Virus record (IMG/VR): IMGVR_UViG_3300042564_004380
Span: 1-32,593 of that record
Source of the DNA: a virus
Reading direction: 5' to 3' (one strand)
Length of the DNA stretch: 32,593 nucleotides
The position numbers were made by a program, and so were the translations under genes. Numbering within the stretch: position 1 is the first letter of the stretch; every line of letters begins with the position of its first letter. The notes beneath the pieces are model-generated. The model saw only the letters and a list, made by a program, of their open reading frames with translations. It was not told the origin of the DNA and did not search any database. Positions 21,976 to 29,126 of the stretch are shown one piece after another.

Positions 21976-22575
21976 ATGGCAAAGACAAAGAAAATACTTG
22001 AAGACTTTGGTGATTACGATTATGTAGTCGGATTAGACGAGGTTGGTCGTGGAGCTGGCGCTGGGCCAGTTGTAACAGCAGCTGTGATAATGCCTAAGGG
22101 TTTTAAATCAGAACTAATAAGAGATAGCAAACAACTTACCGAAAAACAACGCAAAGACGCATACAAATTAATTATGGATAATGCGATTGATGTTGTATGC
22201 GAAGCTGTCTCAGCCATTGATATCAACGAAATAGGTATCAACCCAGCAACATTCAAAGCAATGCACCTATGTTTAGATAAACTAACCAAAACACCAGAAC
22301 ACATACTTGTGGATGGCACCGTATGGGAAAAATACTCAGATACGCCAGTAACAACAGTACCTAAGGGTGACGATACATACACATGTATAGCAGCAGCTGC
22401 TATAGTAGCTAAAGTTAGACGTGATGAATACATGGGTAAAATACACAAACTACACCCACAATACGAATGGAGTGGTAATAAGGGTTATTTAAGTGCTGGA
22501 CACATAGCCGCTATAAAACAATACGGCTCATGTAGGTATCATAGGACACAATATATAAAAAACTTTGTATCCTAA
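21976..22575 (+). CDS. rnhB: Ribonuclease HII
   Basis: The 199-aa protein is full length for RNase HII. It shows VVGLDEVGRGAGAGPV (Asp21 and Glu22, the DEVGRG signature), DSKQLTEKQR, ILVDGTVW near residue 112 (third acid), and IAAAAIVAKVRRDEYM with HPQYEWSGNKGYLSAGH (the conserved C-terminal part). The enzyme cuts RNA in RNA-DNA hybrids and at single ribonucleotides, and in a phage could remove primers made by the primase at 2766. RNase H1-type enzymes are more usual in phages. The codons are less AT-rich than in the neighbours, suggesting acquisition from a bacterium. Confidence 0.93.
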   Translation: MAKTKKILEDFGDYDYVVGLDEVGRGAGAGPVVTAAVIMPKGFKSELIRDSKQLTEKQRKDAYKLIMDNAIDVVCEAVSAIDINEIGINPATFKAMHLCLDKLTKTPEHILVDGTVWEKYSDTPVTTVPKGDDTYTCIAAAAIVAKVRRDEYMGKIHKLHPQYEWSGNKGYLSAGHIAAIKQYGSCRYHRTQYIKNFVS

Positions 22576-22608
22576 ATCACTGAAAATCAACAAACAAAAA
22601 AATATTTT

Positions 22609-22662
22609 AAAAAAAGTTGCAAAAAAATTTGACACGGACTAAAAAACTTCGTATCTTTGCAT
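22609..22662 (+). promoter_or_regulatory. Strong Bacteroidota-type promoter for the DUF2828/TROVE-like gene
   Basis: TTGACA starts at 22629; TATCTTTG at 22652-22659 follows the TTG by 20 nt, and A-tracts lie upstream. The 54-nt block matches 29350-29403 at 42 positions by my count, including both boxes and the start-site-proximal GCAT. That second copy drives the noncoding RNA/tRNA unit. Confidence 0.8.
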
Positions 22663-22698
22663 CACTGAAATAAATAATAAACTTTAAAAACAAATATT

Positions 22699-24153
22699 AT
22701 GAGCACTTTATTAAAAGCTATGCAAACTAACAATTCTTTAACTGAAAACGGAATGACTACAAATTCAAGTTCTTTGAATTTATGTGTTGATTTATTTTTT
22801 CAAATTGGTGCAATGAGAGGTCAAGATAAAACTAGACTTATCAATGTGTTTACCAAAGCTTTTGGTGAGAACCCGTTAAACGCTATGCGTTTGCTTTTTT
22901 GGGCTCGTGATGTTCGTGGTGGTGCTGGTGAGAGACAAATTTTCAGAGACATAATTGAATATTTAGCTAAAAACCGTACAGAGGTTCTTGCTAAGAACTT
23001 ACATTTGATTAGTGAGTTTGGTCGTTGGGATGATTTATTTATGATGATTGGAACACCTTTAGAAACACAAGCGTTAGGTTTATATGCTGAAGGTTTGACT
23101 AGTAAAAATGGTTTAGCTGCAAAATGGGCTCCACGTCCAAATGTTGGTAATCGTGAGAAAAAAAGATGGGCAACCACTTTAAGAAAATATATGGGTATGT
23201 CACCAAAAGACTACCGTAAAATGTTAGTTGAAAATTCTAACACAGTTGAGCAATTAATGTGTTCTAGAGAATTCTCTTTAATTGATTACTCTAAATTGCC
23301 TTCAAAAGCTATGAGTGATTACATGAAAGCGTTCTCTAAAAACGACTTAGCTCGTTTTCAAGAATACTTAACAAGTGTTGAAAAAGGTGAAACCAAAATC
23401 AATGCTGGTGCCGTATACCCATACGACATCATCAAAAACCTTAAACAAGGTAATACCAAAGGTGCTGATGTTCAATGGAACGCGTTACCAAACTACATGG
23501 AAAACAACAACGAAAGAGTGTTGCCATTGGTTGACGTATCTGGTTCTATGGAAACACCAGCGGGTAGTAACGCTAATGTTACTTGTATGGATGTATCAAT
23601 CTCATTGGGGTTATACATTTCAGAAAGAAACGTTGGTCCATTCAAAGACGCGTTTATTACTTTCCACGAATCACCATCATTAGAAATAGTGAAAGGTAGT
23701 TTGTCAGAAAGATACCGTCAAATGGCACGTTCAAAATGGGGTGGTAGTACTAATTTAGAAGCAGCTTTCAAGTTGATTTTAAATAAAGCTGTTGCTTCTA
23801 ATGTTGCACCTGAGGAAATGCCAACAATGATGTTAATCCTATCAGATATGGAGTTTGACTCTGCTGTAGGTAGTCGTTGGGGTGGTCAAGGTTCTTGGAA
23901 CCCAACTGCTCAACAAATGATTGAAAAAATGTATAACGATGCTGGGTACGAAGTGCCAAAAATCGTTTTCTGGAACATTCAATCAAGAGGTGATAACAAC
24001 AAACCAGTTCACTTTGATAAAAATGGAACTGCGCTTGTATCTGGGTTCAGCCCAGCTTTACTTACCAACTTGTTGGCTGGTAAAGAAATGACACCATTAG
24101 CAATGATGATGTCAGTTATCGGCTCAGAGCGTTACGCTAGCGTAACTGTTTAA
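22699..24153 (+). CDS. DUF2828/TROVE-like protein with vWA domain
   Basis: The 484-aa protein has an N-terminal helical-repeat half with AMRLLFWARDVRGGAGERQIFRDI and EFGRWDDLFMM, which match the DUF2828 pattern (LRDVRGGKGER, FGYWKDLL). The C-terminal vWA domain holds an intact MIDAS: DVSGSMETP near residue 279, GGSTNLEAAF near 350 and LILSDMEFD near 379. The plan is that of Ro60/TROVE proteins, ring-shaped binders of Y RNA and misfolded RNA. I infer an RNA-binding quality-control role; this has not been shown for DUF2828. It has a strong promoter and is followed by a terminator and a structured noncoding stretch. Confidence 0.8.
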   Translation: MSTLLKAMQTNNSLTENGMTTNSSSLNLCVDLFFQIGAMRGQDKTRLINVFTKAFGENPLNAMRLLFWARDVRGGAGERQIFRDIIEYLAKNRTEVLAKNLHLISEFGRWDDLFMMIGTPLETQALGLYAEGLTSKNGLAAKWAPRPNVGNREKKRWATTLRKYMGMSPKDYRKMLVENSNTVEQLMCSREFSLIDYSKLPSKAMSDYMKAFSKNDLARFQEYLTSVEKGETKINAGAVYPYDIIKNLKQGNTKGADVQWNALPNYMENNNERVLPLVDVSGSMETPAGSNANVTCMDVSISLGLYISERNVGPFKDAFITFHESPSLEIVKGSLSERYRQMARSKWGGSTNLEAAFKLILNKAVASNVAPEEMPTMMLILSDMEFDSAVGSRWGGQGSWNPTAQQMIEKMYNDAGYEVPKIVFWNIQSRGDNNKPVHFDKNGTALVSGFSPALLTNLLAGKEMTPLAMMMSVIGSERYASVTV

Positions 24154-24159
24154 TAAGGG

Positions 24160-24184
24160 TGAGGTGGGAAACTGCCTCATTTTT
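24160..24184 (+). terminator. Intrinsic terminator after the DUF2828-like gene
   Basis: TGAGG at 24160-24164 pairs with CCTCA at 24175-24179, followed by TTTTT, 7 nt after the stop. Confidence 0.8.
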
Positions 24185-24185
24185 A

Positions 24186-24341
24186 TCAAGATTGTCATTG
24201 AAAGATGTATACCGCAAGCTATCTACAAATATTTATGATTCAGTACTTAGTTAATGTAGGTCTTCCCAGCAACCTCTAAATTTATTTTTAATGTTGGGAA
24301 ACTTCAAACAGGGTTTAGAAGTAAAAGCCCCAACATCTTGA
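24186..24341 (+). ncRNA. Probable structured RNA downstream of the DUF2828/TROVE-like gene
   Basis: No open frame fits this stretch, but complementary segments nest well. TCAAGAT (24186-24192) pairs with ATCTTGA (24335-24341), and CTACA (24223-24227) with TGTAG (24255-24259). ATGTTGGG (24291-24298) pairs with CCCAACAT (24329-24336), enclosing CTTCAAAC/GTTTAGAAG (24302-24321). TTCCCA at 24263-24268 can compete for TGGGAA at 24295-24300. A terminator follows at 24354. Placement next to a TROVE-like gene recalls bacterial Y RNA genes next to Ro60 genes. The strand is assumed to be that of the neighbouring gene; no clear promoter is seen, only AATATTTAT at 24228-24236. Confidence 0.45.
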
Positions 24342-24353
24342 GACAATTAAAAT

Positions 24354-24379
24354 AAAACCTTCCATATATGGAGGGTTTT
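24354..24379 (+). terminator. Intrinsic terminator
   Basis: AAAACC and GGTTTT flank the palindrome TCCATATATGGA, and the T-run continues to 24382. It has no gene of its own upstream, which supports a separate transcript across 24186-24341. Confidence 0.85.
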
Positions 24380-24416
24380 TTTGTTTTATATTATTTACAT
24401 ATTTTTTATTTTTCGG

Positions 24417-24424
24417 TATATTTA
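24417..24424 (+). promoter_or_regulatory. Weak -7-like box before the 80-aa gene
   Basis: TATATTTA lies 7 nt before the ATG at 24432. The -33 position reads TTT, so this is only a partial match to the host-type promoter. Confidence 0.35.
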
Positions 24425-24431
24425 AAATAAA

Positions 24432-24674
24432 ATGAAAAAACTATTAATTAAAGAGGTAGACCGTTATTATAGTAGTAATAAAAAAGGTAAATATATTAGT
24501 GAATTTTTAATCTATGTTAAAATTGATGACCAAAATTTAAAATGTGAAACTGCTATTGGTGATAATGAAAAAAAAGAAATTGTTAACGAACTAATTTTAA
24601 TACATTTTTACGATTACAACACAAAAGAAATCCTTAATTCAATAGAAGAAATAACATTATTTAATAAAAACTAA
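24432..24674 (+). CDS. Hypothetical protein, 80 aa
   Basis: MKKLLIKEVDRYYSSNKKGKYISEFLIYVKIDDQNLKCETAIGD-type sequence with alternating strands and an acidic C-terminal helix. It has one Cys and no known motif. It is spaced 1 nt from the next gene and so heads a three-gene operon. The function is unknown. Confidence 0.6.
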   Translation: MKKLLIKEVDRYYSSNKKGKYISEFLIYVKIDDQNLKCETAIGDNEKKEIVNELILIHFYDYNTKEILNSIEEITLFNKN

Positions 24675-24675
24675 A

Positions 24676-25014
24676 ATGGAAAACAACCACCCACTTATCC
24701 TAGTATTTTACTTGGACGCTGAAATGATGCAAAACCAACAAATTATTCAACCATTTGCCGAATCGGTAAATCTTATGATTGAACAAAAAAATTCTAACAT
24801 GATGGCATTCTTTTTACCAACTACTGGTGAGGAACGAGTAGAATGTATCAACCCAGTAATGCTTTCAGAACCAGATATGGAGAAAGTACAACAAATGATT
24901 AAAGAGATTCAAGAACAGTTTTCAGTAGGTGTTGATATGGATATTGAAGATATTGAAATTGAAAATAATCCATGCGAATGCGGTGGAGATTGTAATTGTG
25001 GTAAATATGAATAA
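24676..25014 (+). CDS. Hypothetical protein with Cys-rich C-terminus, 112 aa
   Basis: The body (HPLILVFYLDAEMMQNQQIIQPFAES...) looks like a compact alpha/beta fold. The last 20 residues hold CECGGDCNCG, four Cys in a pattern that could bind a metal. I know phage proteins of this type only as uncharacterised. The stop overlaps the next start by 8 nt (ATGAATAA). Confidence 0.65.
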   Translation: MENNHPLILVFYLDAEMMQNQQIIQPFAESVNLMIEQKNSNMMAFFLPTTGEERVECINPVMLSEPDMEKVQQMIKEIQEQFSVGVDMDIEDIEIENNPCECGGDCNCGKYE

Positions 25015-25195
25015 TCAAGATAAAGCAATAATATATGACAATTGTCTTAGAGAAAGTGATTCACTTCAAAGACAAAATTCTAAATTAAAATCTGAATATG
25101 TTGGTAATATACCAAATAATATTCAACAACAAATAGATAGAAATGATAAGAGAATAGCTGAGTTGGTAACAAAATTAGAAAACTTATTTAAATAA
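25007..25195 (+). CDS. Hypothetical coiled-coil protein, 62 aa
   Basis: I start it at the ATG at 25007, which overlaps the previous stop by 8 nt, rather than at an earlier in-frame ATG at 24929 whose extra residues merely re-read the preceding gene. The protein is a polar helix (NNQDKAIIYDNCLRESDSLQRQNSKLKSEY...NDKRIAELVTKLENLFK), probably a small coiled coil. No function is known. A terminator follows. Confidence 0.65.
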   Translation: MNNQDKAIIYDNCLRESDSLQRQNSKLKSEYVGNIPNNIQQQIDRNDKRIAELVTKLENLFK

Positions 25196-25199
25196 AATT

Positions 25200-25222
25200 A
25201 AACCCAGAAATTTTCTGGGTTT
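25200..25222. terminator. Bidirectional terminator
   Basis: AAACCCAGAAA and TTTCTGGGTTT form an 11-bp stem with a T-run on the right and A-rich sequence on the left. It separates convergent genes ending at 25195 and 25224. Confidence 0.88.
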
Positions 25223-25223
25223 T

Positions 25224-25883
25224 TTAATGTAACGTACTTTGTCTTCGTATTTTAGGGTAAGACCAACCTGTTTCATCATGTATCACATCATATAATCTAC
25301 CTATATTAGACTTAGTTGCTGTCCCCATAAATAAAAGACTTTTTATTTTTTGTTTTTTAGCTATTTTAGCAAGTGTATGGTGTAACCTTTGAGCTTCTTC
25401 TAAATTCTTACATAAAACCATATCAAATTGGTCCTCATTATATATTAACAATTTGTTATAAACAACTATGATTTGTTTAACAGTTTTTTTAGAATGTGCG
25501 TTAAGCATAAGTCTTTTAACTATTTCACGTATTGTTGGTCTTTCACCGTTTTTATAACCAATACCATAAATCATAAATGTTTCTTCAAGCTCATAATCTT
25601 GAGATGTTAAAATAGTCCAATCACCCAAGGGTTCTTCAGTGTATAACTTACCATAACCATCTCTAAGGGTTCTAAATGTATCACCCTCTTCAGTTGGTTT
25701 TGTCACGGCAATCTCATATTTTACTGGTATAATTTTATTACTATTAACAAAACGTTTAGGAAACAAAACATTATTTTCTTCTTTTATTTTATGGTAACGT
25801 GTAAAAATAGTTTCTAGGGTTCTAGCTCTATGAATTGTTTTTTTATATTCGCCGTTACACAATAATACAACTCTATATGTCAT
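25224..25883 (-). CDS. Conserved hypothetical protein, 219 aa
   Basis: The protein begins MTYRVVLLCNGEYKKTIHRARTLETIFTRYHKIKEENNVLFPKR, with an acidic beta-type middle and an Arg/Lys-rich end (KIRRQSTLH). The ARTLETIFTRYHKIK segment is one I associate with uncharacterised proteins of large phages. No catalytic motif is evident. It is transcribed divergently from dnaJ; on its strand GTATTTAT (25926-25933) lies 42 nt before the start, a weak candidate promoter. The function is unknown. Confidence 0.65.
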   Translation of the reverse strand: MTYRVVLLCNGEYKKTIHRARTLETIFTRYHKIKEENNVLFPKRFVNSNKIIPVKYEIAVTKPTEEGDTFRTLRDGYGKLYTEEPLGDWTILTSQDYELEETFMIYGIGYKNGERPTIREIVKRLMLNAHSKKTVKQIIVVYNKLLIYNEDQFDMVLCKNLEEAQRLHHTLAKIAKKQKIKSLLFMGTATKSNIGRLYDVIHDETGWSYPKIRRQSTLH

Positions 25884-25887
25884 CTAT

Positions 25888-25918
25888 TTGCATTTTTAAT
25901 ATAATTTAAGTATATTTG
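25888..25918 (+). promoter_or_regulatory. Bacteroidota-type promoter for dnaJ
   Basis: TTG at 25888-25890, 20 nt, TATATTTG at 25911-25918, 20 nt before the ATG at 25939. Confidence 0.75.
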
Positions 25919-25938
25919 CTAAAAAATAAATACAAACT

Positions 25939-26970
25939 ATGAGCAAAAAAGATTATTATGAAGTTTTAGGTCTTAATAAGGCTGCTACTGCTGAAGAAAT
26001 CAAAAAAACCTATAGAAAATTAGCAAAAGAACACCATCCAGATAAGGGCGGTGATGAAACACTATTTAAAGAAATTTCAGAAGCTTATGAAGTTTTATCT
26101 GATAAAGATAAAAAAGCCAAATACGATAGATTTGGTCATTCTCATGATAATATAGGTGGGTATGATGATATGCAAAATGGTTTCCATGATATGTTCAGTC
26201 AATTTTTTAGACAAAAACAAGCTAGAGAACGCGTGGGTGAAAATATGACCTTAACTGTAAAATTAACACTAGAAGAAATTTTTACAGGTGTTAAAAAGAA
26301 ATATAACTACAATAGAAATGTTTCTTGTACTGACTGTTCTGGACATGGTGGTTCTGAACCACAAGAATGTTCTACATGTAATGGAAGTGGTCAGATTAGA
26401 CAAGTCACTAGAACACCTTTTGGTTTTATGGAAAACATAAATGATTGTCATGTTTGTAGTGGTACTGGAACAACTTTTAAAAACGAATGTAAAACTTGTA
26501 GTGGTAGTGGTTTAGTAAAAAAACAAGAACTAGTTGAAGTAGACATACCAACTGGAATCCAAGATGGTATGGCATTTGTTATGGGTGGTAAAGGCCATGG
26601 TGTTAAAAGCGGAAGAGAAGGTGATTTAATTATACGAATATCCGAATTACCACACGAAAAATTCACTAGAGTTGGTTCGGAACTAAAATTAAAACTTAAA
26701 TTAGAATACCATCAGTTGGTATTGGGTGATAAAGTTGAAATAAACACCATAGAAGGTGGTAAAATTAGAATACCAATATCAGAATACAGTCAAATTGGGC
26801 AAAACCTTAAAATACCGTTTAAAGGTCTCAGAGAGCTAAATACAGACAAACGTGGTGATTTAATTGTTACTTTGGATGTGAATATACCAAAAACTCTAGA
26901 TGATAGCTTAAAAGCTATTATAATCAATTTAAAAGAAGAGTACGAAAAAAAACAAACGGAAAGTTTGTAA
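25939..26970 (+). CDS. dnaJ: DnaJ (Hsp40) co-chaperone
   Basis: The 343-aa protein has all parts of a type I DnaJ. The J domain has HPD at 33-35 and ends in SDKDKKAKYDRFG. A short Gly/Phe-poor linker follows. The zinc-finger region has four Cys pairs (CTDCSGHG, CSTCNGSG, CHVCSGTG, CKTCSGSG). The C-terminal substrate-binding domain runs from VEVDIPTGIQDG to GDLIVTLDVNIP. It would stimulate DnaK to fold or remodel proteins, here perhaps for phage replication or assembly. Neither DnaK nor GrpE is in the window, so it probably works with host DnaK. The linker is shorter than in bacterial DnaJ. Confidence 0.93.
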   Translation: MSKKDYYEVLGLNKAATAEEIKKTYRKLAKEHHPDKGGDETLFKEISEAYEVLSDKDKKAKYDRFGHSHDNIGGYDDMQNGFHDMFSQFFRQKQARERVGENMTLTVKLTLEEIFTGVKKKYNYNRNVSCTDCSGHGGSEPQECSTCNGSGQIRQVTRTPFGFMENINDCHVCSGTGTTFKNECKTCSGSGLVKKQELVEVDIPTGIQDGMAFVMGGKGHGVKSGREGDLIIRISELPHEKFTRVGSELKLKLKLEYHQLVLGDKVEINTIEGGKIRIPISEYSQIGQNLKIPFKGLRELNTDKRGDLIVTLDVNIPKTLDDSLKAIIINLKEEYEKKQTESL

Positions 26971-26995
26971 ATTAGAATATTAATTAGTATTTTTG
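26965..26995 (+). promoter_or_regulatory. Bacteroidota-type promoter for the 141-aa gene and clpP operon
   Basis: TTG at 26965-26967 (inside the end of dnaJ), 20 nt, TATTTTTG at 26988-26995. Confidence 0.7.
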
Positions 26996-27031
26996 TAAAA
27001 CAATAACATTATATAAAATTTTTTAAAAACA

Positions 27032-27457
27032 ATGGCTAGATACGAAGAACCATTTGAAGACACAACAGACTTGTATACTAAACACATAGAAAGAGCAGGT
27101 CTATCTAATTTCATTAACATTACTGTGTTAACTAACAATAAAGCTAAAGACGTTTACAAGGTAAACAAAGCTAACGAATTGTTAAAATACAGAACTGGTG
27201 ATGATATCATCATCGTTATCAACGAAAACGTCTTAGATAAACTTGATGACGCTGATAAAGAAATGGTGATTGAAGAATCTATTTCTTCAATCCACTATAA
27301 CACTGAAAAAGACAGAATTGAGATTTCTAAACCAGACGTTGTTACGTTTAGTGGTATTTTATCTAAACACGGTTTCGATAAATGGAATCGAGTTAGAGAA
27401 ACTATAAGTTTGTTATTCGAATCAGAAAAACAAACAGAGGCAGAAAACGCTGAGTAA
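27032..27457 (+). CDS. Conserved hypothetical phage protein, 141 aa
   Basis: MARYEEPFEDTTDLYTKHIERAGLSNFINITVL then VNKANELLKYRTGDDIIIVINENVLDKL, ADKEMVIEESISSIHYNTEKDRIEISKPDVVTFSGIL and a helical end. The IEESISSIHYN-EKD-IEI-KPD segment is a pattern I recognise from uncharacterised proteins of several phage groups. It sits in the position of a zinc peptidase helix but lacks the HExxH residues. The function is unknown. The stop overlaps the next start by one base (TAATG). Confidence 0.7.
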   Translation: MARYEEPFEDTTDLYTKHIERAGLSNFINITVLTNNKAKDVYKVNKANELLKYRTGDDIIIVINENVLDKLDDADKEMVIEESISSIHYNTEKDRIEISKPDVVTFSGILSKHGFDKWNRVRETISLLFESEKQTEAENAE

Positions 27458-27753
27458 TGTTCAAAGAACAGATTGCTGAAATAAACCCAGAAGCGTTATT
27501 AGTTGATGGGTTTGACGAAGCTATTATAGGCATGGCCGAGAGAATAAATCTCGGCCCTGTTGTTGCCTATGACGTAGAAAAAATAATCGAAATACTTGCT
27601 AAAGACATGGAAGTTGATATTGACGACATTACGGATGGTCAATCAATTGAAGAAGTTCAAATTAGTATGGCTTACGAATATTTTTATTTTAATATCCAAG
27701 GAGCTTGGATGGGTGACTACACACCAATTTTTATTAGTAAACTACAAAATTAA
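27457..27753 (+). CDS. Conserved hypothetical phage protein, 98 aa
   Basis: MFKEQIAEINPEALLVDGFDEAIIGMAERINLGPVVAYDVEKIIEILAKDM and a C-terminal YEYFYFNIQGAWMGDYTPIFI. The FDEAIIG...PVVAYD...IEIL...FNI-GAW-G--TP-FI pattern is common in small phage proteins of unknown role. It is coupled to the preceding gene and lies 5 nt before clpP, in one operon with it. Confidence 0.75.
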   Translation: MFKEQIAEINPEALLVDGFDEAIIGMAERINLGPVVAYDVEKIIEILAKDMEVDIDDITDGQSIEEVQISMAYEYFYFNIQGAWMGDYTPIFISKLQN

Positions 27754-27758
27754 ATAAA

Positions 27759-28454
27759 ATGAATTACGCACAAGAATTTAAAGATTACGCTATCAAACAC
27801 ATGGGTATTAGCTCATGTCAATTTCAAGCATGGGAAGATGTTCAAACTAGAATATATGGTCCATCAGCTTCACTAACACCTTACATCTTAGAAGAAAGAG
27901 AATTGCGTGTTACACAAATGGATATTTTTTCCAGACTTATGATGGATAGAATCATTTGGTTAGCTGGACCTGTTAACGATAGAATGAGTACTGTTGTTCA
28001 AGCACAGTTAATGTTCTTAGACAATTTAGAAGTTAAGGATGTTACGTTACATGTTGATACACCAGGTGGGTCAGTAAAATCAGGTCTTTCAATCGTTGAT
28101 GTAATGAACTATGTTTCATCTGATATCATTACAGTAAACACTGGTATGGCTGCAAGTATGGGTAGTATCTTATTAGGTGCTGGTACCAAAGGTAAACGCT
28201 TCACATTACCAAATAGTAGAGTAATGTTACACCAAGTATCAACAGGTGCCCAAGGTAACATTCAAGATATCAGACGTTCAATCGCTGAGGGTGAAAAATA
28301 TAACACAACATTATTTAACATGCTTGGAGAATTTACTGACAAAACACCAGAACAAGTTCTTAAAGATGCTGAAAGAGATTTTTGGATGAATGGTGAAGAA
28401 GCGTTGGCTTATGGTATTGTTGATGGTGTTATAACAAACAAAAAGAAAAAATAA
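27759..28454 (+). CDS. clpP: ClpP serine protease subunit
   Basis: The 231-aa protein has the ClpP core: VTLHVDTPGGSVKSGLSIVD, the nucleophile in NTGMAASMGSILLGAG (Ser near 133), the His in SRVMLHQVSTG near 158 and the third residue near DFWMNGEEALAYGIVD. The residues before about 60 are longer than in bacterial ClpP and have an unusual sequence. With ClpX or ClpA it degrades ssrA-tagged proteins. The gene lies directly upstream of a tmRNA gene, so tagger and protease are neighbours. It could also act as a prohead-type protease, as ClpP-like enzymes do in some phages, but no capsid gene is near. Confidence 0.9.
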   Translation: MNYAQEFKDYAIKHMGISSCQFQAWEDVQTRIYGPSASLTPYILEERELRVTQMDIFSRLMMDRIIWLAGPVNDRMSTVVQAQLMFLDNLEVKDVTLHVDTPGGSVKSGLSIVDVMNYVSSDIITVNTGMAASMGSILLGAGTKGKRFTLPNSRVMLHQVSTGAQGNIQDIRRSIAEGEKYNTTLFNMLGEFTDKTPEQVLKDAERDFWMNGEEALAYGIVDGVITNKKKK

Positions 28455-28466
28455 TTATAAATAAAC

Positions 28467-28497
28467 TTGCATTTTATAAAAAATGTTAGTATATTTG
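28467..28497 (+). promoter_or_regulatory. Bacteroidota-type promoter for the tmRNA
   Basis: TTG at 28467-28469, 20 nt, TATATTTG at 28490-28497, about 75 nt before the 5' end of mature tmRNA. Confidence 0.78.
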
Positions 28498-28511
28498 TAA
28501 AAAGATTTAGG

Positions 28512-28543
28512 ATATGCGGGTTTTTTAATGTGTGCCCGCATAT
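28512..28543 (+). promoter_or_regulatory. Hairpin in the tmRNA leader
   Basis: A perfect 9-bp stem (ATATGCGGG and CCCGCATAT) with a 14-nt loop lies between the promoter and mature tmRNA. It has no T-run after it, so it may be a processing or stability element rather than a terminator. Confidence 0.5.
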
Positions 28544-28572
28544 TTATAAATCACAAGTTCTTAGAAAAATAT

Positions 28573-28923
28573 GGGGTTGGTTGGTTTTGATTGGGTATAG
28601 TCGTAAACTGTAAGCATGTAGTGCTAGATTGGAAGCACTTTAATCTGTCTATTAAACATTGAATTGACAACGATTTTATCGTATCTGAAAATTTCCTTGA
28701 TGAAGCTGTAATGGTTTCTAACGGAGAGTTAGCAGTAGCTTAAAACTGCAAATAGTGGTAATCCACTTGATAGTGATAATTCACTAAATAATGGTACACC
28801 ATTCATCTTTATTATTGGATGCCATCGATAATATATTCTGGCGCTAGAAGAAAAATTGTAGCTAAACATGTAGAAAACATTTGAAGAATACTCAAGACGC
28901 GGGTTCGATTCCCGTCAGCTCCT
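28573..28923 (+). ncRNA. ssrA: tmRNA (transfer-messenger RNA)
   Basis: The 5' end GGGGTTG (28573-28579) pairs with CAGCTCC (28916-28922) to make the 7-bp acceptor stem. The T-arm is GCGGG-TTCGATT-CCCGT (28899-28915), and GACGCGGGTTCGATTCCCGTC is the classic tmRNA 3' end. The tag frame ends in TAA at 28741-28743 and reads ...SNGELAVA; the stop lies in the loop of a GCAGT/ACTGC hairpin as in bacterial tmRNA. The resume codon is uncertain; GCT at 28705 would give AVMVSNGELAVA. The 3' CCA is not encoded. It rescues stalled ribosomes and tags the peptide for ClpP-type proteolysis. Confidence 0.9.
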
Positions 28924-28970
28924 CTCTTTAAAAAGATTCAGTTAATTTTACCGAAAACATACTGAAATAA

Positions 28971-29004
28971 AAACCCCTAGTAAATTGTCGCTTACTAGGG
29001 GTTT
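28971..29004. terminator. Bidirectional terminator after tmRNA
   Basis: AAACCCCTAGTAA and TTACTAGGGGTTT form a 13-bp stem with an 8-nt loop. It ends the tmRNA transcript and faces the convergent 13-aa reading frame at 29024-29065. Confidence 0.88.
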
Positions 29005-29023
29005 AACTTTTTAATGCAATACC

Positions 29024-29065
29024 TTATTTTTTAGGTGGTTTGCATCCACATCCTTTGTTTTTCAT
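29024..29065 (-). CDS. Possible 13-aa microprotein, MKNKGCGCKPPKK
   Basis: ATG to TAA on the reverse strand encodes MKNKGCGCKPPKK. It has a terminator on its 3' side and ATATTTAT (reverse strand, 29100-29107) 34 nt upstream, so promoter-like, start and terminator elements are all present. The CxC pair in a Lys/Pro-rich peptide could bind metal. A chance frame cannot be excluded at this length. Confidence 0.35.
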   Translation of the reverse strand: MKNKGCGCKPPKK

Positions 29066-29099
29066 AGTACTAATTATTTAATGAAGTGTTATAACAATT

Positions 29100-29107
29100 A
29101 TAAATAT
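29100..29107 (-). promoter_or_regulatory. Candidate ATATTTAT motif, reverse strand
   Basis: It precedes the 13-aa reading frame by 34 nt. It lies in the 120-nt gap before the 74-aa gene and could be a chance match. Confidence 0.25.
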
Positions 29108-29126
29108 CTTATAAAAAATATTAATT

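Noticed and set aside
22020-22448. A long reverse-strand frame opposite RNase HII
   Set aside because: It is a shadow of the rnhB codon pattern; the forward frame has all family motifs.
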